From contig JBAJFE010000045.1 in NCBI GenBank assembly GCA_037903355.1, positions 496,001 through 560,000 on the forward strand: a DNA stretch of 64,000 nt, given 5' to 3'. This stretch comes from Trichuris trichiura. Lineage: Eukaryota; Nematoda; Enoplea; Trichinellida; Trichuridae. Each line of letters opens with the position of its first letter. The stretch's first letter is position 1. Below, one piece after another: positions 11,801 through 20,940 of this stretch. The position numbers and the translations under genes are program-made. The notes under the pieces are model-generated. The model was not told the DNA's origin, searched no databases, and saw only the letters and a program-made list of their open reading frames with translations.

Positions 11801-14800
11801 TCTACTTCATACGGTATGTGTTCTTGCCCGTTGATGGGTTCTGAAATTAAACCGAAGCAAATGCCCTACCAACAGATGGATGAGCAATTATTAAGGAAAA
11901 ATACAGAACAAGTACTTAAACAGTTCGGAGCTTTCGGGACTAACCTTGTCCCGTCGTCAGCGATGGTGGTAATGGTACTTTTACTCCGATGTTAAGGTAT
12001 TATTGGGACTAACTCCTACAGTGCCGTGACGCTGGTCTCCTCCCTAATTCCTTTCGAATAAGCTGGAACCACTCTCAGCATCCTAGGATTGAAAGAATTC
12101 TACGGTCAACGGGTTTCCTCTTGCTACGTTCGACCATCCGAGAACACCGCCAAACTCTGGCAAATCTCAGAGTTCTATTACGAGATATCTCCTCTTCTCT
12201 CGAAGCGACATTAGATCGTCGCACTTTCTCCCTGCTACAATTCCACACTCAAGAGGCTTGCACGGCTATCAGAATTGAAGAGGAAAACGTTTTATCGAGA
12301 AAGTTGGAGAACCTTTACTGTAGCCATTCCTGGACCTTTACGCGATCGAACAGACATACGCCGACGGTGGACGCCGATCTGAACAAGGTCGTTGTGAACC
12401 TCAGTTCCACTAGCCTTACACCATTAGAAAGTAACGTCCTCTCCAAAGGTCTCAACTTCGTTCCTACCCCTAAGACGGTGCCTTTCCTTGACGTCATAGC
12501 GTCAACAGAAATGAGCCTAACTAGGACGGAACCAAGCAAGGCGGATGAGATTAAAGGCGTCATTTCGGGTTCATTGTGGCATATGGACAGATTTGTAAAG
12601 CATAATCTGAACCGCGTTGAGAGGGACGTAGTTAATAAGCTAAAAAAGAGGGACGATCTAATTGTCACCAAGGCTGATAAAGGCAATGTAGTGGTGCTGT
12701 TGGACAAGACGCATTACGTGGACAAAATGTTGTCGTTATTAAACAGCACAACTTACACGCCCATTCAGTCAGATCCAACTCCACAGGCTAGGTTAGAGCT
12801 GAGGAACCTCCTACAGTCCATCGCAGAACTATCCAAGGAGAATACCCTCACCTCCATCCGAAAAAGGTTGTACTTCAAGAGTAACACCGTGCGCCCTCAG
12901 GTATACGGCCTTCCAAAGGTCCACAAACCTGGGGTACCTTTGAGACCAGTTGTGTGCAGTGTAAACAGCGTCACATCGCAACTGTGTGTTTACCTCAAAG
13001 GTATCATCCAACCGTTGACCGGAGGAAGGGACTCTCACGTAACCAACCACAAGGACTTCTGCGCTTCCCTGCGCTCATACCACGTTTCTGAATCAGACTT
13101 CCTGGTAAGTTACGACGTGAAGGATCTCTTCACCTCCATTCCTATTTCACACACCCTCAACAGACTAGAAACCCTATTGAACAATGACAACAGCTTGAGT
13201 GAGAGAACTAAGCTGTTTCCTTGTCAAATAGCTAAGTTAGTTTCGTTCTGTATGTGTGAAGGGAACTACTTCAGGTTTCAAGAAGCTTCTTCCGACAGAA
13301 CGAGGGAGCACCAATGGGCAGTCCACTTTCTCCGGTCCTCGCAGAGTTGCTTATGGAGCACCTAGAGGAAATTGCCTTCGAAAGTTCGGACAACCATTGC
13401 ACTCCCCGTCTGTTCAAGCGATATGTAGATGATATTTTTGCCATTGTTAAAAAAGGAGAGGAGGAAGCTCTTTTGAAACACCTGAACTCGATCTTCCCGG
13501 GAAAAATTTCCTTTACAATTGAAAGGGAAATAGGCAGGAAACTTCCCTTCCTGGATGTGTTGGTTCACCGAAATGCCACGTCTTTAAAGACAACAGTATA
13601 TAGGAAACCAACGCATTCGGACAAATACCTGCATTTCTCCTCACACCACCCCATGTCAGTAAAGAGGGGCATAGTGACAGGGATGGTGGACCGCGCCATC
13701 GCAATCTGTGATCCAGAATTCCTGCGTTCTGAATTACACCACATTGCAACGACGTTGGAGAAAAATGGCTACCCCAAAACCTTCGTCTCCTCCACCATAG
13801 CGCGAAGGTTAAACCCAACCGAGTCCTCCTCAACTACTGAGAAAGATCGTCTTCCAGTCCTCACCATTCCCTACTACGTCGGCCTGGGGGAACACTTGCA
13901 ACGTCTGGGTCGCCAGTACGGCTTCCGCATTTTCTTCAAGTCTTCCCCGAACCTTCGTTCCTTAATGCGCAACGATAAGATCAAGGTCCCATTCGAACAG
14001 AGACCTGGCGTCATTTATGTGATTAATTGTGATTGCAACGCCTCCTACATAGGAGAAACGGGCAATACATTATTTGACAGATTTAAAGAACACATGAATG
14101 CGCTCAAGAGTTACCGATCCGCGGAAGATGAACTGAATGGAATACACAGGATACGTCGGGGACGCCCTAGAACCGTGCCCCCTTTACAAGCCATGGAAAA
14201 AGCGAAGAACACCTCCGCGGTTGCTGAGCATTCCTCTCAATGTTCACGTGACCTGCACCCGTCCATCATTTGCCGCGAGAGCCATTTTCGCCTTAGGCAA
14301 ATAAAGGAGTCCCTGTTCATTCGCAATAACATGTCCATTAACCGTGACAAAGGGGTGGAGGTCAGCTCGATATGGACATCTGTTATCAGTAAAACGGGAT
14401 GTTGTTCCATACCGACTGGCGCCCCCTCAGTACCTATAAATACCTTAACATCGGAGTAAAAGTACCATTACCACCATCGCTGACGACGGGACAAGGTTAG
14501 TCCCGAAAGCTCCGAACTGCTTAAGTACTTGTTCTGTATTTTTCCTTAATAATTGCTCATCCATCTGTTGGTGGGGCATTTGGTTCGGTTTAATTTCAGA
14601 ACCTATCAACGGGCAAGAATACATACCGTATGAAGTAGAGATGAAAATAAAATACCTATCTTTTCTGCGACTGCGCATGAGATAAAACTAAAACATTCGT
14701 ACGGAATGAGAGAAGCAAGCCAATGCCAATACGTTGATATCTTTTACTTATCAATAAACTTGAAACACGATTTTATTCGACAATGTACTCTGAGCAATTA

Positions 14801-16784
14801 TCCCGGCCTAAAATGCAAGTGCCCGGACTGTGAAATTATTTCGTATATCTGTTAACATCTTATACCAACAAGTAAACTTTTCAAAGCTCTGCGTATTGTT
14901 TACCTGACGATGAGATGGTCAATGCCCAACTGCAAGGCAATTTTCGCATCCGCTTCCGAGCGAAGCAAATGACGGACAGATCGAAGGCCGCAAATTCTTA
15001 TTTCGCATTCTTCGTCAACCAGCAATGGTCGAAGACTAAAAGGAGCAGCTCAAGTAAATGCCGAATTGCAAAAGCAAACCAGCCCGTTTTCGCTGCAAGA
15101 AAACCTCATCAGTCAGTCTTAGCCTTCATCTTTATGTATTCATTGCGTGCATTCTCTCAAGGCAAGAAAGTGTGGTGGAAATGATAAAGAGCATTTTTGA
15201 AACCTAAGGAACTCAAGATAGCACAGCTGTGAGCCATGGCACAACGCTGATCTTATCTTTTGTAGTAAATATCAATATAGCAACTTAATAGGCTGTAACT
15301 CTATGAAAAAGGCTCTCTATTACAGTGACGTAACGAGTCACGGTTGAAATACCGAACAGGTCGAAAATATACTCACTGTAAAGCGTGGCTTTGTGGCAGT
15401 TGTGCATTGGCATCTTCTGGATAAGGAATGTATTTGAGTAGAGGCGTTATTATACTGGTCTTGTTTTTTGGATCACTCACTCCGACAAGATTAGCGTAAT
15501 AACGCCTCCACTCAAATATATTCCTCATCCAGAAGATGCCACTGCACTGCCATCAGCCACAAGACCAAAGTTTAAAAGTTATTTTCGACCTATTCGGGAT
15601 TTTGACCACAATCGCAATATAGGTTCCATGCGCTCATCTTTCTATGACCGCTGCTTATTCATCTATTGGTTGGTTATGCTTCCAAGCTACAGGCAGTGAA
15701 GATTACAAGAGACTGCGCATATAAACAAAACTATGAGGCCGCATTCTGTACTTCAAGTCCTTCATCACAATATGCAAATAGTGTATACTCATTAACGTAT
15801 CCAGTGACAATATCATTGCAGATAGCAAACCTGGGCAAGTAGTAATTACATAAAACTCAATATACTAGATAAGATAATATTTTGGGCCCTCTCGTTGCAG
15901 TTTCATAGAGAAAATGACTTCGGCTGTTTCCTTCCTTTTCAAATGATTAACAACAAAGATCTTTATCAAGTACAGAGAGATATTTAGCTTCCGCATTCGA
16001 AGAATAGCACAAACGAAACCGCATGGTATACACTGGTAACCCAATGCGGAGGTCTGTCTATGTATCTCATTTGGAAAAGTCGTGCTTACAATAATTCTGT
16101 GTCCCTAAAAGTTTCGACAATACACGTTTGTTCCCATGAAGTTACTCCTCATTTTAATAATTTTTCACATTGCCGGAAGGAGTTACAAAAGCTGCCTACA
16201 TTCCGGATCAAAAATGGTTCGACCATTCATTTACAGCGTTATTGTGCTTGCTAGAAATGGTTCAAGGTCACTTGACCACGTGAAACAATATTGCTCCAAA
16301 ACAAACTTGTTTCCTACGACATAACAGAAAGCGGTCAACTTAAAAACTGCAATTTCGCTTGAGGTGCAATTATTCTAAAAAAATGGAAAGCCAATAAACA
16401 TTACGCAATTATTGATAGTCGGATGTTCGGGCTGATTGTCAATGCACAAATTATTAGTAATAATGGCCAGTAAGTTACCAAACAAAGAGATCCCGCAGCG
16501 ATATTTTGATGTCTGATACTACTGAATCAGATACACGGAGGTATCGAACGAAATCGTTCAGGCTAGCAACACGCACGACTTTTGGACAACCCATACGATT
16601 TAACCCATACGCCAAGGAAGACTCGACTTTCCCAGACGAATCTAAAAATCACAAGAACTGAAATTATTCGGGTTAACAAAAGGTAAAGCAAGCTGCAATA
16701 GTAGATAAAAAGTGAGTAAATAAAAAATAGGTACTTACAAGTTGCGTCACTGTCTTCCACATGACTTTGTGGGTAATTGTAATC
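2813..16784 (-). CDS. rict-1: RICTOR, TORC2 scaffold subunit (partial at both ends)
   Basis: RICTOR is the defining scaffold of TOR complex 2, which phosphorylates AKT/SGK-type kinases. Thirteen exons follow the family's N-terminal half in order (high to low coordinate): 16739-16784, 16479-16641, 14904-15035, 11419-11609, 11191-11369, 11066-11139, 10812-11016, 7078-7386, 6943-7026, 6585-6887, 6390-6532, 4423-4643 and 2813-2936. Most junctions keep phase; 6390 to 4643 does not and may lack an exon. Diagnostic blocks are a CLR...GLRSVRHLL segment, ESERLQCLRLF, the HWAGIVH block (RSWAGI in vertebrates), RDSRVL followed by WNW, and a FFKPSGQFRKL block (FYKPSSKLY in human). The most 5' exon and roughly the C-terminal half are not resolved. 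Introns are bimodal: 45-60 bases or 1-3.5 kb. The intron 11610-14903 contains a Penelope-like element. Family call is firm; exact exon ends are hand-placed. Confidence 0.9.
2937..4422. other. RICTOR intron
   Basis: This lies between the exons ending LLSP (4423-4643) and starting ENLENG (2813-2936), which join in phase. No other coding or repeat signal was recognised. Confidence 0.6.
4644..6389. other. RICTOR intron region with an inverted-repeat element
   Basis: It lies between RICTOR exons 6390-6532 and 4423-4643. The two exons do not join in phase as drawn, so a short exon may be missing here. Apart from the inverted repeat near 5.1-5.5 kb nothing else was recognised. Confidence 0.5.
5091..5512. 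mobile_element. Inverted-repeat MITE-like element
   Basis: Two long imperfect inverted arms (about 5130-5293 and 5333-5500) flank a short centre. Examples are GAAACGCATTTTAATGG against the reverse of a copy near 5400-5500, and CACCTTCGAACCACTG against CAGTGCTTCGAAGGTG. The left tip carries GGTCAGAATCCCGAAAGTC and an inner GGTCTTGTGGCAG, both resembling the MITE family at 10.46, 15.33 and 23.97 kb. It has no coding capacity and is probably a non-autonomous DNA transposon relic in a RICTOR intron. Confidence 0.6.
9964..10261. mobile_element. Palindromic element with hammerhead-like boxes and 15-bp flanking direct repeats
   Basis: Near-perfect inverted arms at about 10011-10091 and 10102-10182 are separated by about 10 bases. 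Each arm contains a hammerhead-type arrangement. On the minus strand CTGATGA (10072-10078) is followed by a GGGTC/GACCC stem and GAAA (10050-10053). On the plus strand CCGATGA (10115-10121) is followed by a similar stem and GAAA (10140-10143). The 15-base sequence TCAATACACAAGTAT occurs on both sides (9964-9978 and 10247-10261), which looks like a target-site duplication. The boxes resemble those in the terminal repeats of the nearby Penelope-like element. The element lies in a RICTOR intron and is non-coding. Confidence 0.7.
10460..10777. mobile_element. MITE, copy 1 of a three-copy inverted-repeat family
   Basis: This roughly 310-base element is almost a single hairpin. GTGTGGCTTTGTGGCAATTA near the left and its degenerate reverse complement near the right frame a centre with GAGTAGAGGTGTTATTA. 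The tips read GGGTCAAAATC and GATTTTAACC. Sequence and layout match copies at 15.33 and 23.97 kb. It has no open reading frame and lies in a RICTOR intron. Confidence 0.75.
11793..12001. repeat. Left inverted terminal repeat of the Penelope-like element
   Basis: The reverse complement of this segment matches 14439-14645 almost base for base. It carries, on the minus strand, CTGACGA (11954-11960) and GAAA (11932-11935) around a GGGAC/GTCCC hairpin. Confidence 0.9.
12121..14459 (+). pseudogene. Penelope-like reverse transcriptase with C-terminal GIY-YIG endonuclease, frameshifted
   Basis: Two overlapping frames make one protein: 12121 to about 13290, then about 13290 to 14459. The first part holds the N-terminal fingers and palm, including VTKADKGNVVVL, KVHKPGVPLRPVV and SYDVKDLFTSIP. 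The second holds EGAPMGSPLSPVLAEL, the catalytic YVDDIFAIV, FLDVLVHR and YRKPTHSDKYLH. It ends in a GIY-YIG module (VIYVINCDCNASYIGETG). The break falls near 13279-13300, between the YFRFQ and GAPMGSP motifs, and is consistent with one small indel. As it stands the reverse transcriptase core is split, so this copy is probably not autonomous. No convincing ATG was seen; the open frame extends upstream to about 12010. Motif order and the C-terminal endonuclease identify the family firmly. Confidence 0.9.
14439..14645. repeat. Right inverted terminal repeat of the Penelope-like element
   Basis: This is the inverted partner of 11793-12001. On the plus strand it carries CTGACGA (14480-14486), a GGGAC/GTCCC stem with a seven-base loop (14488-14504), then GAAA (14505-14508). 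Confidence 0.9.
14480..14508 (+). ncRNA. Hammerhead-ribozyme-like core motif in the terminal repeat
   Basis: The order CTGANGA, stem, GAAA is the catalytic core of hammerhead ribozymes, which are documented in the terminal repeats of Penelope-like elements. An extra C stands between CTGACGA and the stem in all copies here. Possible stem III partners flank the core (TCGGAG upstream near 14451-14456, CTCCGA just downstream), but I cannot draw a fully canonical stem I with a UH cleavage site. Activity is therefore unproven. Confidence 0.45.
15036..16478. other. RICTOR intron with one MITE
   Basis: This joins exons 16479-16641 and 14904-15035 in phase; a split codon restores the CLR motif. Besides the MITE at 15326-15622 nothing was recognised. 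Confidence 0.65.
15326..15622. mobile_element. MITE, copy 2 of the family
   Basis: This is the best-preserved copy. GAGTAGAGGCGTTATTA in the left arm pairs with TAATAACGCCTCCACTC in the right arm. GCATCTTCTGGATAAGGAAT pairs with ATTCCTCATCCAGAAGATGC. The tips are GTCACGGTTGAAATACCG and CGGGATTTTGACC. It is non-coding and lies in a RICTOR intron. Confidence 0.8.
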
Positions 16785-16807
16785 TAGCAAACGGAAAATG
16801 AATAAGC

Positions 16808-17160
16808 ATGATCAATTGCCATGTACGGAAACTTGCTTACTACAATTTACAACTTAAGGCCAAGTCTGAATCGTTTGAATCTTACTTGGAAAACTACGAT
16901 ACCTACTTTAATCAGAAAGCAATTTGTAATGGTGTTTCCATGGACAATATTCGTAAAGCGTATCAATGCTTACTTCTCCTCTTCTCCAACGCCAGCGACC
17001 GGCCACGAAAAGTCAACATCCCAAAACTGCTTATGTTGTCTGATTGCAAGGAAGGGATACAGCCAAAAGGATTGCCACACAGGAATATTCGGCACATTGG
17101 AAATGCGCGTAATGCAAAGCCAACGTCATCTTAGCAGTAACCATATTTGTCCATAATGCA
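16808..17160 (+). pseudogene. Possible degenerate retroelement gag / zinc-finger relic
   Basis: One frame reads SFESYLENYDTYF, reminiscent of the N-terminal part of Ty3/gypsy-type gag in nematodes. It is followed, in other frames, by cysteine-bearing segments (a C-x-x-C start, KGYSQKDCH, then HWKCA-x-CKA) that look like a broken zinc knuckle. The signal is spread over three frames with stops. This is a resemblance by eye only, and chance is possible. It lies just upstream of the most 5' RICTOR exon found. Confidence 0.3.
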
Positions 17161-19342
17161 AACAGCAATCTCTGAGTAAGTTATGCTAAGTTTGCACCCA
17201 GCTGTGACCGTTGGGTAAATTGCAAAACTAAGAAATACAAATTACGTTAACGCAAAAGCATTGCACACAGAATGGCACCACTTGCATTGATTTTCCACTT
17301 CCAAATGCGTGACCATTGGAGCTCTTGAACTAAAGCTCGTAAAGGTAGCTGCTTCAAAATTGATTAACATCTAATTATCATATTTCCAAACGTAATGCTG
17401 CAGAAATGATTGTATATACGCTACCAGTTAATAAAATCGTCGGAAAAGCAAAATTCTTTAACTGCACTACACTGAAGATGAACCCGGCCAATTTTTTATG
17501 ATTTTCAGGCATTGGTGAGAACAAGGGCGTTTCGCCCTTCAATTTTCACACGGGCTAATAAAATGTTCCTTTCAAGGAGTATACGGCCCTTGTGCTTTAC
17601 TAAGAAAAAAACTTGTCTAAGCTTGTCGTTACGCTGGTATCGATAATTTTCCTATTGACGCACAGCGCACTATACCACAGATGTTTAGCTCATTTTAGCA
17701 TGCACGCTGTACTTTCCTGCTTTTGCGCCATGGTGGTATATACAAACTGATGTGGAAGGTTACTAAGCTTTGGGAGTAGAACTACTTCTATTGCGCCAGA
17801 TGGAAAAGGTGCTTCCAAAGCTACCCTGCTCCGTTTCCACGTCATTTATAAAGTGTCAGGTAGCGCAATTAATCAGTGCCCGCGCCGTTCAGTGAAGAAG
17901 ATGGAGCAGAAGCAAACAGTTCTTTTCTGCTCCAGTGCAGCTATTTGCGGAAGCATCTTTTGCTTACTGGAGATGCGTAGCGAAGCATATGAAAGGATCT
18001 ACTTTTCAGCAGTTGGCTTGTCCGCTTCACAACGGGTCGTTGGGAGAAAAATTAACTGAGACGGCTCGACCGAAGCCCGAACGAAAAATGTCCCTATTAC
18101 ACGTGGATAAGTGGACACAGCTGAGCTGTGAAGGGCAGTATCCATCAAAAGAATTAAAATTATTCTGTTTGACAAAGGCGTTGCGAACCCGCTGAATGTT
18201 TGGAATCACACTTCAGTTAGTGATTTATTTTGAAAATATCCCGCGCTATGTCAAAATTAAAGAACATCTATCGGTTGCGTAGTCGAAGAAAAAAACTAGA
18301 TTGCATCGCTGTCTAGTGAATGTATATTCCGTTATCAAGATCTTCTTGTCGCTATCAGGTTTCAAATTCTGCCTAAGCGATTTTTTGTTACTACTATTTT
18401 TGGCATGGAGAAGTGTGCGCCATTGATGTATTATTCAATTTTCTGCTTTGAACTACTGCGCTAGCGTCTGTAGGCGTCACTAGTTAAACGTGCGTGCAGT
18501 TGTTCTTTTTCACTCTTTTCCTGTGAGCATACCTATATTTCATGGGGATAGTGACGCTGCGTTGTTATTTCCCCGCATAGTTATAGCGGAACGCGTTTCT
18601 GCCGAAAGCTATGTTAACTCGTTTTCGTAAAGAGTAGTTTCCCACCACTGATAAAATTATAAAACTCAAAATGGAACCATTGCGTTAAAATAAGAAACTC
18701 AGTGCCTGTCACGAAGAAAGGCATTTCGACTATTTTTTCAACTTGGATCTCGATTACCGCTCTAATATCTTACCAACGTAGGCGACCCGAACCGAAACTG
18801 AGATATATTACTATATTTTTTCGCATGCTTTTTTTGGGTTTAATGCGCTTAACGACTTCGTTGTCCTTCTTACATTTTCCAAATTGTTCCAAAAGTTTAT
18901 TTCGTCGTCTCGCCTCCTGTTTCAGCAAAGAAGGCGAAATACACGCCGGGAAGGGCGAGCAAACGTGTCTGACAACGTATGGGGGTTCCGCCTCGCTATT
19001 TCAAGGTCGTCGTTCGGTTGATAAGTTTTTCGTTGGCTGCGTTTCGCTTTAAATCTCACTTCGCTCATCGGAAAATAATCATCGATTGCCGGGCTGAGCG
19101 AAGCGAGCTATTTGGTCTCTGAATTCAAACAAAAAGCCCCTATTGACAATTTTTCAAAGGATTAAAAGCAGTTCGCGCCATCGCCATCTTTTCACACAGC
19201 TCTGCTTGGACGCTGCGCCATGCCGAACATCCCTGTTCTCATCATCCTGGTGAGCGTTCCCCTTGTTTTATCGTTCTCATAAATTGCATGCGCTTCGATT
19301 AGCATGGCTGATATCCGCTTGTTCGTCAATCAGTGCCTACAA

Positions 19343-19407
19343 CTTAACAAATGCCTTAACAGGGAATATTTGATTTGATTCCCTGGAAAGGCATTTGTTT
19401 TGTTAAA
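19343..19407. repeat. Stem-loop of about 22 bp
   Basis: TTAACAAATGCCTTAACAGGGA pairs with TCCCTGGAAAGGCATTTG plus TTTTGTTAA across a loop of about 14 bases. It is isolated, without coding context. It could be a tiny MITE remnant or a structured RNA. Confidence 0.5.
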
Positions 19408-19895
19408 CTGGAGGTACCATGGACAAGTAAAAGGGATATAGAGCCTTTGAACCAAAGCGTAAAGCAGTTGCCACAGCTTTTAGAGCACTGAGCGTTTAGA
19501 CAGCGCGTATTATTAGTATTATATTTATTTATTTATATTATATCTATATTTAGAAAGTGACGCGGCTACTGACAGCCGATCACTTGCATATGGAAACTTA
19601 AGAGAACTTACGCAATTTTTCCTAGTTTCACTAGTTGAATATTTATAACAGAAAGTTAGCGATCCTATTTCAGATTTTTAGATGATTGCATTCCATAAAG
19701 CAACTAATTATGCCGCCAACGGTAAAACTGTCTTTATCTTTCTAAGTATTACAGCGCATCATACTATACTCCTATAGCTTCTATTCTACTGCTGTTGCTC
19801 TTGTTCTATAGCATCATTTGATTTGCCGAAATCTTGCAGGCTTTCGTGACCATTGCCGAAGTTCATGGACAATCTGTTACTCAGTTTTTTCGTAA

Positions 19896-20411
19896 GTTCC
19901 ACTTATTTTCCAGCTGCGACGCGGAAGCGCAGTTATCAAGACAGCGCTTGTTTATAAGCCCCCTGAACAAATTGTGTTTTACTTCACACCAAAGATGTTT
20001 TGCGAGAACGCCTTTTTCATTGCCAAAGACAAGCCAGCTGCTTTATTGATGTGTTTCCCCTATAATTTTGCTTTAGCATTATGTAAACACGCTGAGCAAA
20101 GCGCCGCTGGCAGCTATAGGCACATAAACAAGGCTCGCCACTTTCTAGGCATGCCTGGAATAACTGGAGGCATTCAAGGGAATAGCATTAATTTAATCAT
20201 TTTTGCAATCCGCTGCCTTTGTCTTATTATGATTTGCCGCGAAGGAAGCTTGAATGATTTATTAGTAACTTTTTCAATTTTTGAATCACCATTTTCGTCA
20301 GAGGTCACGAAACAGTGGAGATGCACGCTTCGCATGAGCGAGAAAAACTGTTCATGCTCGAAACTTTTGCCTTTACGTGTTATGTTTTACATTGCTCAAT
20401 GGAAAACTTAA
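19896..20411 (+). CDS. Unrecognised open frame
   Basis: This is an uninterrupted frame of 171 codons beginning downstream of a TTTTCCAG acceptor-like site. It reads smoothly at first (AVIKTALVYKPPEQIVFYF, then KMFCENAFFIAKDKPAALL) and becomes less protein-like toward its end. No domain was recognised. A frame of this length could arise by chance in a window of this size. It could be an exon of an undefined gene. Confidence 0.25.
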   Translation, partial: VPLIFQLRRGSAVIKTALVYKPPEQIVFYFTPKMFCENAFFIAKDKPAALLMCFPYNFALALCKHAEQSAAGSYRHINKARHFLGMPGITGGIQGNSINLIIFAIRCLCLIMICREGSLNDLLVTFSIFESPFSSEVTKQWRCTLRMSEKNCSCSKLLPLRVMFYIAQWKT

Positions 20412-20451
20412 TTTTCAAATTTTCCACTCACTTTACAGCTAAATAAGAAGC

Positions 20452-20709
20452 ATGACGACTCTTTCCGAACTGAGCTCTACTAGCGTACTTTTTCTGGGTA
20501 TTGGTGACCCCGTTACGTCGCCTGATTGTTGGGTTAATGCCATAACAAACCCGCATGCGCACAGCGCGCCATGGGATACTGCGTTGGCATTGCTGGCAGC
20601 GTGCACCAACATGACTATAGTTACACTTCCAAAAGCGGCACCTCAAGTCAGTGACGACGTTCCAGTCGCGTTTGACAAATATGCCCTCTTGCTAGGCATA
20701 TATTTTTGA
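20452..20709 (+). CDS. Unrecognised small open frame (85 codons)
   Basis: The frame starts with ATG after an ACTTTACAG acceptor-like site and has balanced composition (LFLGIGDPVTSPDCWVNAI, LPKAAPQVSDDVPVAFDKY). No family was recognised. It may be an exon rather than a whole gene. Confidence 0.25.
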   Translation: MTTLSELSSTSVLFLGIGDPVTSPDCWVNAITNPHAHSAPWDTALALLAACTNMTIVTLPKAAPQVSDDVPVAFDKYALLLGIYF

Positions 20710-20891
20710 AAGAATAGGTTGTAGAAACCAGGAGCTGACGATTTTGACTTTCTGTTTATATCGGATGGCTTAGCATATTTCGCCTAGTTGCAGCTTACGA
20801 TGCATTAGCACATTTTTTACATTCATATTCTTCCGCAGGCTTACTTCTTCACTATAAGTGAAGGCTGGGCGACCCATTTCCACCTATGTCG

Positions 20892-20940
20892 CCTGATTTC
20901 CCTGAAACACCTAAAGTCTTTATGGTGTTTCAGAAATCGG
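20892..20940. repeat. Short hairpin
   Basis: CTGAAACACC (20902-20911) pairs perfectly with GGTGTTTCAG (20924-20933) over a 12-base loop. Flanking TGATTT and AAATCG extend the stem. The size is like a microRNA precursor, but nothing else supports that. Confidence 0.4.

Larger units (their letters stand above)
11761..14645 (+). mobile_element. Penelope-like retroelement with inverted terminal repeats, in a RICTOR intron
   Basis: The element encodes a Penelope-family reverse transcriptase and GIY-YIG endonuclease. It is bounded by about 209-base terminal repeats in inverted orientation (11793-12001 and 14439-14645), nearly identical to each other. Just outside, AATAAAATACCTGATCTT (11743-11760) and AATAAAATACCTATCTT (14646-14662) look like a 17-18 base target duplication. 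High similarity of the repeats suggests a fairly recent insertion. It sits antisense to RICTOR, inside the intron joining exons 14904-15035 and 11419-11609. The repeats carry hammerhead-like boxes, a known feature of this retroelement group. Confidence 0.9.

Noticed and set aside
11675..11995. Plus-strand open frame over the left end of the Penelope element
   Set aside because: The same peptide appears inverted at the right end, so it is translation of the terminal repeat, not a gene.
12315..12707. Minus-strand open frame of 130 codons
   Set aside because: It is the reverse strand of the Penelope reverse transcriptase and has no motif of its own.
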